Assembly: GCA_035650275.1 (NCBI GenBank)
Contig: DASRHY010000126.1
Location: 1-64,000 of the forward strand
DNA from: DASRHY01 sp035650275
GTDB lineage: Bacteria; Actinomycetota; Actinomycetes; Propionibacteriales; Kribbellaceae
DNA length: 64,000 nt
Reading direction: 5' to 3'
In this document: one piece after another, positions 35,778-43,324 of the stretch
Layout of the letters: each line of letters starts with the position of its first letter
Position numbering within the stretch: the stretch's first letter is position 1
Translations under genes and position numbers: made by a program
The notes under the pieces: generated by a model
What the model saw: only the letters and a program-made list of their open reading frames with translations
Told to the model about the DNA's origin: nothing
The model's database searches: none

Positions 35778-36737
35778 ATGTCCAACGTTCTGGTTCTCGT
35801 CGATCACGCCGGCGGCACCGTCCGCAAGACGACCGCCGAGCTCCTCACCATCGCCCGCCGGATCGGCGAGCCGGTCGCGGTCTACATCGGCGACGACGTG
35901 CAGGGCGCGCTGCCGGCGCTCGGCCAGTACGGCGCGACCAAGGTGATCGCGCTGTCGAACCCGGAGCTGACCCAGTACCTGGTCGCCCCGAAGGCCGAGG
36001 CGTTGCACCAGGTGGCGCAGAAGGTGGAGCCGGCCGCCGTACTGATCTCGTCGAGCCCCGAGGGCAAGGAGATCGCCGCCCGGCTCGCGGTCAAGCTGGA
36101 GTCCGGGCTGATCACCGACGCCGTCGACGTCCAGCCCGGTGACAGTGGCGGTCCGGTCACCACGCAGTCGGTGTTCGCCGGCAACTTCAGCGTCCAGGCG
36201 AACGTGACCAAGGGCACCCCGATCATCACGGTCAAGCCGAACAGCGCCGCCCCGGAGGCTGCGGAGACCTCGCCCGAGGTCGAGGAGTTCGATGTGACGA
36301 TCTCCGACGCCGCGAAGACGGCCAAGGTGACCGACACCCAGCCGCGCGCAGCGACCGGCCGGCCGGAGCTGACCGAGGCCGCGATCGTGGTCTCCGGCGG
36401 CCGCGGTACCGGCGGCGACTTCGGCCCGATCGAAGCGTTCGCCGACTCCCTCGGCGCCGCGGTCGGCGCGTCCCGGGCGGCCGTCGACTCGGGCTGGTAC
36501 CCGCACGCGTACCAGGTCGGCCAGACCGGCAAGACGGTTTCGCCGCAGCTGTACGTCGCGGCCGGCATCTCCGGCGCGATCCAGCACCGCGCCGGCATGC
36601 AGACCTCGAAGACGATCGTCGCGGTGAACAAGGACCCGGAGGCGCCGATCTTCGAGCTGGTCGACTTCGGCGTCGTCGGCGACCTGCACAAGGTCCTCCC
36701 CGCCGCCACCGACGAAGTCACCAAGCGCAAGGGCTGA
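35778..36737 (+). CDS. etfA: electron transfer flavoprotein alpha subunit EtfA
   Basis: This 319-residue subunit binds FAD. The C-terminal domain carries SGGRGTGGDFGPIEAF, then GWYPHAYQVGQTGKTVSPQL and YVAAGISGAIQHRAGM, the ETF-alpha FAD signature, with NKDPEAPIFELVDFGVVGDL at the end. The N-terminal domain (LVLVDHAGGTVRKTT) is the usual ETF fold. ATG at 35778 follows GAGGAGCGCTGAGCTG. It forms one operon with etfB and is closed by a strong hairpin terminator. Confidence 0.96.
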   Translation: MSNVLVLVDHAGGTVRKTTAELLTIARRIGEPVAVYIGDDVQGALPALGQYGATKVIALSNPELTQYLVAPKAEALHQVAQKVEPAAVLISSSPEGKEIAARLAVKLESGLITDAVDVQPGDSGGPVTTQSVFAGNFSVQANVTKGTPIITVKPNSAAPEAAETSPEVEEFDVTISDAAKTAKVTDTQPRAATGRPELTEAAIVVSGGRGTGGDFGPIEAFADSLGAAVGASRAAVDSGWYPHAYQVGQTGKTVSPQLYVAAGISGAIQHRAGMQTSKTIVAVNKDPEAPIFELVDFGVVGDLHKVLPAATDEVTKRKG

Positions 36738-36753
36738 GCCTTCCTTTCGCTTG

Positions 36754-36796
36754 CGTCCGCCGAAGTGCAGTCACCCTGACCGCACTTCGGCGGACG
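36754..36796 (+). terminator. hairpin terminator after etfA
   Basis: CGTCCGCCGAAGTGC at 36754-36768 pairs perfectly with GCACTTCGGCGGACG at 36782-36796 (15-bp stem, 13-base loop), 17 bases after the etfA stop, followed by TTGGTGTTT. It shares the CGTCCGCCGAAG stem with the terminator at 12035-12079. Confidence 0.85.
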
Positions 36797-36815
36797 TTGG
36801 TGTTTACTCGCGCGG

Positions 36816-37454
36816 GTGACTGCGTATGCGGAGGGGCTGGATCCAGAGGAGCTGGCGTTCCAGCGGCTGTACGGACCGGTGCTGCCGTCGACGCCGGCGG
36901 ACTGCGCCGAGCTGATGGACGGGTTCGGTCACCCGTGGTGGATCGCGGGCGGCTGGGCTGTCGAGGCGTTCACCGGCGTCGCGCGCCCGCACGAGGACGT
37001 GGACCTGGCGATCTTCGGACGTGATGTCGTCGCGTTGCGCGCCCAGGTCGGCGGGCGGTACCACCTGTGGTCGAACCATGGCGGCACGCTGCGGCCGATC
37101 AATGACAGGTTCCCTGAGCCGCTCGAGGGCGGCCACCAGATCTGGCTGCGCGAGCACGCGCTCGCGCCCTGGCGGTACGACGTGGTGCTGAGCGAGGACC
37201 GTGAAGGGCGGTGGATCTTCCGCCGGGATCCGTCGCTGGACTTCGAGCTGGCCGAGGTCACCTGGGTCGCGCCCGACGGCATCCGTTACATCACGCCCGA
37301 GATGGCGCTCGCATACAAGGCAGCGTTGCACCGCCCCAAGGACGACGCCGACCTGGCCGCCGTACTGCCGCTGCTCGACGGCCCGCGCCGCGGCTGGCTC
37401 CGCGACACGGTCGCCCGGCTGTATCCCGGGCACGACTGGCTCACCCGGATCTGA
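36816..37454 (+). CDS. nucleotidyltransferase-fold protein, aminoglycoside ANT(2'')-like
   Basis: This 212-residue protein has the nucleotidyltransferase start WWIAGGWAVEAFTGVARPHE and metal-binding DVDLAIF with D61 and D63, matching the G-G-W...D-x-D pattern of aminoglycoside 2''-adenylyltransferase and lincosamide LinB-like enzymes. The C-terminal part contains YITPEMALAYKAALHRPKDD, as in that family. GTG at 36816 lacks a clear ribosome-binding site. Whether it modifies an antibiotic or another small molecule is unknown; many actinobacterial members are uncharacterised. It sits alone between the etfA terminator and the desulfurase gene. Confidence 0.75.
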   Translation: MTAYAEGLDPEELAFQRLYGPVLPSTPADCAELMDGFGHPWWIAGGWAVEAFTGVARPHEDVDLAIFGRDVVALRAQVGGRYHLWSNHGGTLRPINDRFPEPLEGGHQIWLREHALAPWRYDVVLSEDREGRWIFRRDPSLDFELAEVTWVAPDGIRYITPEMALAYKAALHRPKDDADLAAVLPLLDGPRRGWLRDTVARLYPGHDWLTRI

Positions 37455-37549
37455 GCCGGCTGTCGGGCCATCAGCGAGCTCGTCCTCCCGCGGCCGCGAA
37501 CCGGCCGGAGTAACGGGTACCAGCCGGCACGCCGTACCCTGGTGGGGCT

Positions 37550-38740
37550 ATGACGACCGGTGCCGCCCCCGCGCGCGTGTACCTCGACCACGCCGCCACC
37601 ACACCGATGCTGCCGGCCGCGATCGAGGCAATGACCCGACACCTCGGCCGGACCGGGAACGCGTCCTCGCTGCACGCAGCCGGCCGGGTCGCGCGCCGTA
37701 CCGTCGAGGAGTCCCGGGAGAGCATCGGCGCGACGCTGAACGCCCGGCCGAGCGAGGTGGTGTTCACCTCCGGCGGTACCGAGGCCGACAACCTCGCGGT
37801 CAAGGGCCTGTGGTGGTCCCGGCGGCGGCGCCGTGTGCTGATCTCGCGGATCGAGCACCACGCGGTGCTGGACCCGGTGGTCTGGCTGATGGAGCACGAG
37901 GGCGCCGAGGTCGAGTGGCTTCCGGTGGACGAGCTGGGCCGGGTCCAGGTCGAAGGGGTCCGGGAGGCGATCGAGCGCGATCCGGACTCGGTCGCGTTCG
38001 TCAGCCTGATGCTCGCGAACAACGAGGTGGGGACGCTGCAGCCGGTCGCCGAGGTGGCCGCGCTGGCGCAGGCGCACGGCATCCCGGTGCACACCGACGC
38101 GGTCCAGGCGATCGGCCAGGTCCCGGTCGACTTCGACGCGCTCGGCGTCGACGCGATGACGGTCTCGGGACACAAGCTGGGCGGGCCGTACGGCATCGGG
38201 GCCCTGCTCGTGCGGCGCGAGACCGACCTGGTGCCGCTGCTGCACGGTGGCGGTCAGGAGCGGGACATCCGCTCCGGCACCCTCGATACTCCGGCCACCG
38301 CCGGGTTCGCGGTCGCGGTCGAGCACGCGGTCGCGGCACAGCCCGCGGAGGCTGAGCGGCTCACCGTGCTACGCGACGCGCTCGTCGACGGCGTGCTCGA
38401 GGTCGTGCCCAGCGCACGACTGTCGGGCGACCCGGTACGACGGCTGCCGGGTAACGCGCACCTGTCCTTCCACGGCTGCGAGGGTGACTCGTTGCTGCTG
38501 CTGCTCGACGCCCGCGGGATCGACTGCTCCACCGGCTCGGCCTGCAACGCGGGCGTCGCCGAGCCCAGCCACGTGCTGCTCGCGATGGGGTACGACGACG
38601 AGCGCGCCCGCGGGTCGCTCCGGTTCACCCTCGGCCACACCACCACGCGGGCGGAGGTCGACACCGTGGTCGCGCAGATCGGACCGGTGGTGGAGCGGGC
38701 CATGAACGCCGGCCTGCAGAACGTCCGGAAGGTGAGCTAG
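37550..38740 (+). CDS. cysteine desulfurase (IscS/NifS family)
   Basis: This 396-residue pyridoxal-phosphate enzyme takes sulfur from cysteine. YLDHAATTPMLPAAIEAM begins the fold, VFTSGGTEADNLAVKG binds the cofactor, and K209 in SGHKLGGPYGIGALL is the Schiff-base lysine. C332 in CSTGSACNAGVAEPSHVLLA is the persulfide-carrying cysteine. The next gene, mnmA, starts 3 bases after the stop, so its sulfur most likely serves tRNA 2-thiouridine formation, as for IscS and MnmA in other bacteria. TACCCT about 10 bases before the ATG may be a -10 box. The sequence supports IscS-like; iscS is not given as symbol because actinobacteria have several paralogues. Confidence 0.94.
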   Translation: MTTGAAPARVYLDHAATTPMLPAAIEAMTRHLGRTGNASSLHAAGRVARRTVEESRESIGATLNARPSEVVFTSGGTEADNLAVKGLWWSRRRRRVLISRIEHHAVLDPVVWLMEHEGAEVEWLPVDELGRVQVEGVREAIERDPDSVAFVSLMLANNEVGTLQPVAEVAALAQAHGIPVHTDAVQAIGQVPVDFDALGVDAMTVSGHKLGGPYGIGALLVRRETDLVPLLHGGGQERDIRSGTLDTPATAGFAVAVEHAVAAQPAEAERLTVLRDALVDGVLEVVPSARLSGDPVRRLPGNAHLSFHGCEGDSLLLLLDARGIDCSTGSACNAGVAEPSHVLLAMGYDDERARGSLRFTLGHTTTRAEVDTVVAQIGPVVERAMNAGLQNVRKVS

Positions 38741-38742
38741 CC

Positions 38743-39819
38743 GTGCGCGTACTCGCCGCCATGTCGGGCGGGGTCGACTCGGCCGTCGCCGCGGCCCGGA
38801 TGGCCGAGGCCGGGCACGACGTCACCGGCGTCCACCTGGCCTTATCGCGGAACCCGCAGTCGTACCGCAGCGGCGCCCGCGGCTGCTGCACTCTTGAGGA
38901 CTCCCGGGACGCGCGCCGGGCCGCGGACATGATCGGGATCCCGTTCTACGTCTGGGACCTGGCCGAGCGGTTCCACGCCGACGTGGTGGAGGACTTCGTC
39001 GCCGAGTACGCCGCCGGCCGGACGCCGAACCCGTGCCTGCGCTGCAACGAGACGATCAAGTTCAGCGCGGTACTGGATCGCGCGCTGGCGCTCGGCTTCG
39101 ACGCGGTCGCGACCGGGCACTACGCGCGGATCGTGGACGGTGGGCTGCACCGCGCGGTCGACCCGGCCAAGGACCAGTCGTACGTGCTCGGCGTCCTCAC
39201 CGCCGAGCAGCTCGCGCACGCGCTGTTCCCGCTCGGCGACACGGTGAAGGACGAGGTGCGCGCGGAGGCTGCCCGGCGCGGCCTGTCGGTGGCCGCGAAG
39301 CCGGACAGCCACGACATCTGCTTCGTTGCCGACGGCAACACTCCGGGCTTCCTGCGGGACCTGCTCGGAGACGCGCCGGGCGACATCGTGGACGCCTCCG
39401 GCACCAAGCTCGGCGAGCACGACGGCACCTTCGGATTCACGGTCGGACAGCGCAAGGGCCTGCGGATCGGCACCCCGGCCGCGGACGGCAAGCCCCGGTT
39501 CGTGCTGGACATCTCGCCGGTGGACCGGACCGTCACGGTCGGCCCGCGGGAGGAGCTCGCGGTCGGCTCGCTGTCCGCGTCGGCGCCGCGCTGGTGCGGT
39601 CCGGCGCCCGACGGCGAGATCGCGTGCGGGGCGCAGCTGCGTGCCCACGGCGCCGAGGTACGAGCCGCCGCGCGGCTCGACGGCGACACCCTGCGCGTGA
39701 CCTTCGACGAGCCGGTCGGCGCCGTCGCACCCGGCCAGGCCGTGGTGCTGTACGACGGCACCCGGGTGATCGGCTCCGCCACCATCGACTCGGTCGACCG
39801 CGTCACCCAACCGGTATGA
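38743..39819 (+). CDS. mnmA: tRNA-specific 2-thiouridylase MnmA
   Basis: This 358-residue enzyme places sulfur on the wobble uridine of Lys, Glu and Gln tRNAs. The PP-loop AAMSGGVDSAVAAARM is at the start. C98 in PNPCLRCNETIKFS and C193 in SHDICFVADG are the two catalytic cysteines, corresponding to C102 and C199 of the E. coli enzyme by memory. The C-terminal beta domain includes HDGTFGFTVGQRKGLRIG. It starts with GTG. The stop overlaps the next ATG (ATGA). Sulfur donor is probably the desulfurase just upstream. Confidence 0.95.
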   Translation: MRVLAAMSGGVDSAVAAARMAEAGHDVTGVHLALSRNPQSYRSGARGCCTLEDSRDARRAADMIGIPFYVWDLAERFHADVVEDFVAEYAAGRTPNPCLRCNETIKFSAVLDRALALGFDAVATGHYARIVDGGLHRAVDPAKDQSYVLGVLTAEQLAHALFPLGDTVKDEVRAEAARRGLSVAAKPDSHDICFVADGNTPGFLRDLLGDAPGDIVDASGTKLGEHDGTFGFTVGQRKGLRIGTPAADGKPRFVLDISPVDRTVTVGPREELAVGSLSASAPRWCGPAPDGEIACGAQLRAHGAEVRAAARLDGDTLRVTFDEPVGAVAPGQAVVLYDGTRVIGSATIDSVDRVTQPV

Positions 39820-40799
39820 CGGTGCGCAGCACCGGCGTCGGGTCGATGCCGGGCGAGGACATCCGGGAGACGGTCCGGCTGGTGCTCGGCGAGGTCTCGC
39901 TGCCGTTCCTGCCCGAGCTGCCGGCCCGCCCGTACGGCGACATGCTCAGCCGGGCGGTCGCCGTACTGCCCGAGCTGGCGGTCGACCTGCAGCCGGCCGG
40001 CTGGCGGCTCACCGGCGGGACCCGGCCGGGTCTGGACCAGCGCCGGGCCCGGTCGCTGCTGCTGCAGGACCTGGACGCGCTCGAGGAGCTGGCCGGCGGC
40101 CACAGCGGTGCGTTCAAGGTCCAGCTCACGGGACCCTGGACGCTGGCCGCGACGCTGGAACGGCCGCGCGGGGACAAGGTGCTCGCCGACCACGGTGCCC
40201 GCCGCGACCTGGCCGACGCGCTGGCGCTCGGCCTGTCGGAGCACCTGGACGAGGTACGACGCCGGCTGCCGCAGGCCGACCTGGTGGTGCAGTTGGACGA
40301 GCCAGGACTGCCGGCGGTGCTGGCCGGCGCGATCCCGACCGCGAGCGGCTGGGGCAAGCACCGGTCGGTCGACCAGCCGGGCGCGATCGACCTGCTACGG
40401 CGTCCGCTGGAGGCGGCCGGCGGCGCCGCGACCGTGCTGCACTGTTGCGCGAAGCAACCACCGGTCGCGCTGTTCCGCAAGGCCGGAGCCGGCGCGATCT
40501 CGGTGGACCTGTCGCTGGTGGACCACCCGACCTGGGACGACATCGCCACCGTGGTCGAGGGCGGCGGCACGCTGTACGCGGGCGTGGTACCGACCCGCGG
40601 CGCCCTGCAGAGCCCGGACCAGGTCGCCCCGGTGCTGACCCGCCGCTGGCTCGACCTCGGCCTGCCGGCCAAACAGCTCGCCGACGTCGTGGTGACTCCC
40701 ACCTGCGGCCTGGCCGGCGCCACCCCCTCCGGCGCCCGCGCCACCCTGGCCCTCACCCGCCGCACCGCCGACCACCTAACCGAAACCGCCGAGTCTTAA
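39816..40799 (+). CDS. short MetE-like (cobalamin-independent methionine synthase fold) protein
   Basis: This 327-residue protein is about the size of the MetE C-terminal domain alone. The zinc-site residues of MetE are recognisable: H209-C210 in VLHCCAK, E162 in VQLDEPGLPAVLAG, and C297 in TPTCGLAGATPSGA. The start (STGVGSMPGEDIRETVRLVL) is that of a family found beside mnmA and ligA in actinobacteria (Rv3015c in M. tuberculosis, by memory). Its methyl donor and acceptor are unknown; whether it makes methionine is not established. It overlaps mnmA by 4 bases, suggesting a link to tRNA thiolation or sulfur metabolism. Confidence 0.88.
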   Translation: MTVRSTGVGSMPGEDIRETVRLVLGEVSLPFLPELPARPYGDMLSRAVAVLPELAVDLQPAGWRLTGGTRPGLDQRRARSLLLQDLDALEELAGGHSGAFKVQLTGPWTLAATLERPRGDKVLADHGARRDLADALALGLSEHLDEVRRRLPQADLVVQLDEPGLPAVLAGAIPTASGWGKHRSVDQPGAIDLLRRPLEAAGGAATVLHCCAKQPPVALFRKAGAGAISVDLSLVDHPTWDDIATVVEGGGTLYAGVVPTRGALQSPDQVAPVLTRRWLDLGLPAKQLADVVVTPTCGLAGATPSGARATLALTRRTADHLTETAES

Positions 40800-40800
40800 C

Positions 40801-41008
40801 CCTTTCCTTCCGTTCGTCGGGCCCTTGTGACCCGGCGTGTCGTCACTCATCGGGCCCTTGTGACCAACGCCCTTCAGGCTGCTCGGACTCTGCGGTCATG
40901 CCGTGGTGCTGTGCGGGTCGACCGAATGCCCGTGGTCGCGGTTGGTCACAAGGGCCCGACGAACGGCGACACGCCGGGTCACAAGGGCCCGATGAACGGA
41001 AGGAAGGG
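40801..41008. repeat. long inverted-repeat element B (two-unit arms)
   Basis: Arms of 68 bases at 40801-40868 and 40941-41008 are inverted copies with 6 differences, around a 72-base spacer. As in element A, each arm contains two units with core TCGGGCCCTTGTGACC whose starts are 33 bases apart. It begins one base after the stop of the MetE-like gene and ends 35 bases before ligA, so it separates the mnmA operon from ligA. The spacer differs wholly from that of element A. A transcript would fold into a very long hairpin. Confidence 0.85.
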
Positions 41009-41043
41009 CGGGGAGGGTCGGTGGGAGGCAGTAGGTTTTGGCT

Positions 41044-43176
41044 ATGAGCAGCGATGGGATTCCGGAGTCGTCGGGTGGGGTGGAGCAGGCGGCGGCACCG
41101 CCGAAGGCGAGGGACCGGCATGCTGAGCTGAGCCAGGAGGTCGAGGAGCACCGCTGGCGGTACTACATGGCGCAGGCGACGATCTCCGACGCCGAGTTCG
41201 ACAACCTGATGCGTGAGCTGGAGAAGCTCGAGGATCAGTACCCGGAGCTGCGTACGCCGGACTCGCCGACGCAGAAGGTCGGCAGCGCGATCTCGACCCT
41301 GTTCACCCCGGTCCAGCACCCGACCCGGATGGAGAGCCTGGACAACGCGTTCTCCGCCGAGGAGATGGCGTCCTGGGCGAGACGGCTCGAGCGCGAGGCG
41401 ACCGCCGCGGAGCTGGCCGAGTCCGGGTTCCTGTGCGAGCTCAAGGTGGACGGCCTGGCGCTCGACCTGGTGTACGAGAAGGGCCGGCTGGTCCGCGGCG
41501 CTACCCGGGGCGACGGCCGTACCGGCGAGGACGTGACGCCGAACGTCAAGACCATCAAGGACATCCCGAACCAGCTGAAGGGCAAGGGCGTCCCGGACTT
41601 CCTGGAGGTCCGCGGCGAGGTGTACTTCACGGTCGAGGACTTCACCCAGCTGAACGCGGAGCTGGTCGAGGCCGGCAAGCCGCCGTTCTCCAACCCGCGC
41701 AACTCCGCGGCCGGCTCGCTGCGGCAGAAGGACCCGCGGGTTTCCAAGCGACGGCCGCTGCGGTTCGTGGTGCACGGGCTCGGCAAGGTCGACGGCTACA
41801 AGGTGACCGGGCTGTCCGCGGCGTACGAGCAGCTGAAGGCCTGGGGCCTCCCGGTGAGCGAGCGCGTCAGGCGGTTCGCGACGCTGGCCGAGGTCGACGA
41901 GTACATCGCGGAGTACGGCGAGAACCGGCACGCGGTCGAGCACGAGATCGACGGCGTCGTGGTCAAGGTCGACCAGATCACGCTGCAGAACCGGCTCGGC
42001 TCGACCTCGAAGGCGCCGCGCTGGGCGATCGCGTACAAGTACCCGCCGGAGGAGGTCAACACCAAGCTGCTCGACATCAAGGTGAACGTCGGCCGGACCG
42101 GGCGGGTGACGCCGTACGGCGTGATGGAGCCGGTCCGGGTCTCCGGCTCGGTGGTCGAGTTCGCCACCCTGCACAACGCGAACGAGGTCAAGCGCAAGGG
42201 CGTGCTGATCGGCGACACGATCGTGCTGCGCAAGGCCGGCGATGTGATCCCGGAGATCCTCGGCCCGGTGGTGGACCTGCGCGAGGGGTCCGAGCGCGAG
42301 TTCGTGATGCCGGTCGAGTGCCCGTCCTGCGGTACCGCGCTGCGGCCGGAGAAGGAGGGCGACGTCGACATCCGCTGCCCGAACGCGCGGTCCTGCCCGG
42401 CGCAGCTGCGCGAGCGGATGTTCCACCTGGCCGGGCGGTCGGCGTTCGACATCGAGGCGCTCGGGTTCAAGACCGCCGACGCGCTGATCGCGGACGGCCT
42501 GCTCACCGACGAGGGCGATCTGTTCGGGCTGACCGGTGACGCCCTGAAGAAGAGCCAGTTCTTCACCACCAAGGCAGGCGAGCTGTCCGCGAACGCGCAG
42601 CGGCTGCTGGTCAATCTCGAGCAGGCCAAGACCAAACCGCTGTCCCGCGCCCTGGTCGCACTGTCGATCCGGCACGTCGGCCCGACTGCGGCGCAGGCTT
42701 TGGCGGCGGCGTACGACGACATCGAGGCAGTGCGTTCCGCCAGCGAGGAGGAGCTGTCCGGTGTCGAGGGCGTCGGCCCGACGATCGCGACGGCGATCGT
42801 CGAGTGGTTCGCGGTCGACTGGCATCGCGAGATTGTCGACAAGTGGCGGGCCGCCGGTGTCGAGATGCGCGAGGAGCGCAGCGAGCCGGACGCACCGCAG
42901 ACCCTGACCGGGCTGAGCCTGGTCGTCACCGGCACCGTCGAGGGGTACAGCCGCGACGACGCGACGGCCGCGATCCAGGCCCGGGGCGGCAAGGTGTCGA
43001 GCTCGGTATCGAAGAAGACCTCGTTCGTGGTCGTCGGCGAGTCACCCGGATCCAAGTATGACAAGGCCGTCTCGCTCGGCGTACCGGTCCTCGACGCGGC
43101 CGGTTTCGAGACGCTCCTGCAGGACGGTCCGGACGCCGCGTCCGGGGTCGCGACGACCGGCGGAACGGACGGCTGA
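41044..43176 (+). CDS. ligA: NAD-dependent DNA ligase LigA
   Basis: This 710-residue enzyme seals nicks during replication and repair. Domain Ia has HRWRYYMAQATISDAEFDNL. The adenylated lysine is K134 in CELKVDGLALD, followed by GATRGDGRTGEDVTPN. A C4 zinc finger starts VECPSCGTALRPEKEGDVDI and ends CPNARSCPAQL. Helix-hairpin-helix repeats (SGVEGVGPTIATAIVEWF) and a C-terminal BRCT domain (LTGLSLVVTGTVEGYSRDDA) follow. ATG at 41044 is preferred over an in-frame TTG at 41038; GGGAGG lies 19 bases upstream, which is long. A hairpin terminator follows. Confidence 0.97.
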   Translation: MSSDGIPESSGGVEQAAAPPKARDRHAELSQEVEEHRWRYYMAQATISDAEFDNLMRELEKLEDQYPELRTPDSPTQKVGSAISTLFTPVQHPTRMESLDNAFSAEEMASWARRLEREATAAELAESGFLCELKVDGLALDLVYEKGRLVRGATRGDGRTGEDVTPNVKTIKDIPNQLKGKGVPDFLEVRGEVYFTVEDFTQLNAELVEAGKPPFSNPRNSAAGSLRQKDPRVSKRRPLRFVVHGLGKVDGYKVTGLSAAYEQLKAWGLPVSERVRRFATLAEVDEYIAEYGENRHAVEHEIDGVVVKVDQITLQNRLGSTSKAPRWAIAYKYPPEEVNTKLLDIKVNVGRTGRVTPYGVMEPVRVSGSVVEFATLHNANEVKRKGVLIGDTIVLRKAGDVIPEILGPVVDLREGSEREFVMPVECPSCGTALRPEKEGDVDIRCPNARSCPAQLRERMFHLAGRSAFDIEALGFKTADALIADGLLTDEGDLFGLTGDALKKSQFFTTKAGELSANAQRLLVNLEQAKTKPLSRALVALSIRHVGPTAAQALAAAYDDIEAVRSASEEELSGVEGVGPTIATAIVEWFAVDWHREIVDKWRAAGVEMREERSEPDAPQTLTGLSLVVTGTVEGYSRDDATAAIQARGGKVSSSVSKKTSFVVVGESPGSKYDKAVSLGVPVLDAAGFETLLQDGPDAASGVATTGGTDG

Positions 43177-43212
43177 CCCGTCTCGTCACAGGCACGTCAC
43201 TGGCACGTCACA

Positions 43213-43242
43213 GCGCCGGCCGAACGGTGGTTCGGCCGGCGC
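43213..43242 (+). terminator. hairpin terminator after ligA
   Basis: GCGCCGGCCGAAC at 43213-43225 pairs perfectly with GTTCGGCCGGCGC at 43230-43242 around a 4-base loop, 36 bases after the ligA stop. It also marks the left border of the unfamiliar 43.3-54.2 kb segment. Confidence 0.85.
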
Positions 43243-43324
43243 CGCTGACCTAGGTGACTGTTAGTTTCATCCGCAAATCGCCGCGGCCCGGTCGGGTCCG
43301 GCCACGGGCCTCGAAGGAGTGCAT

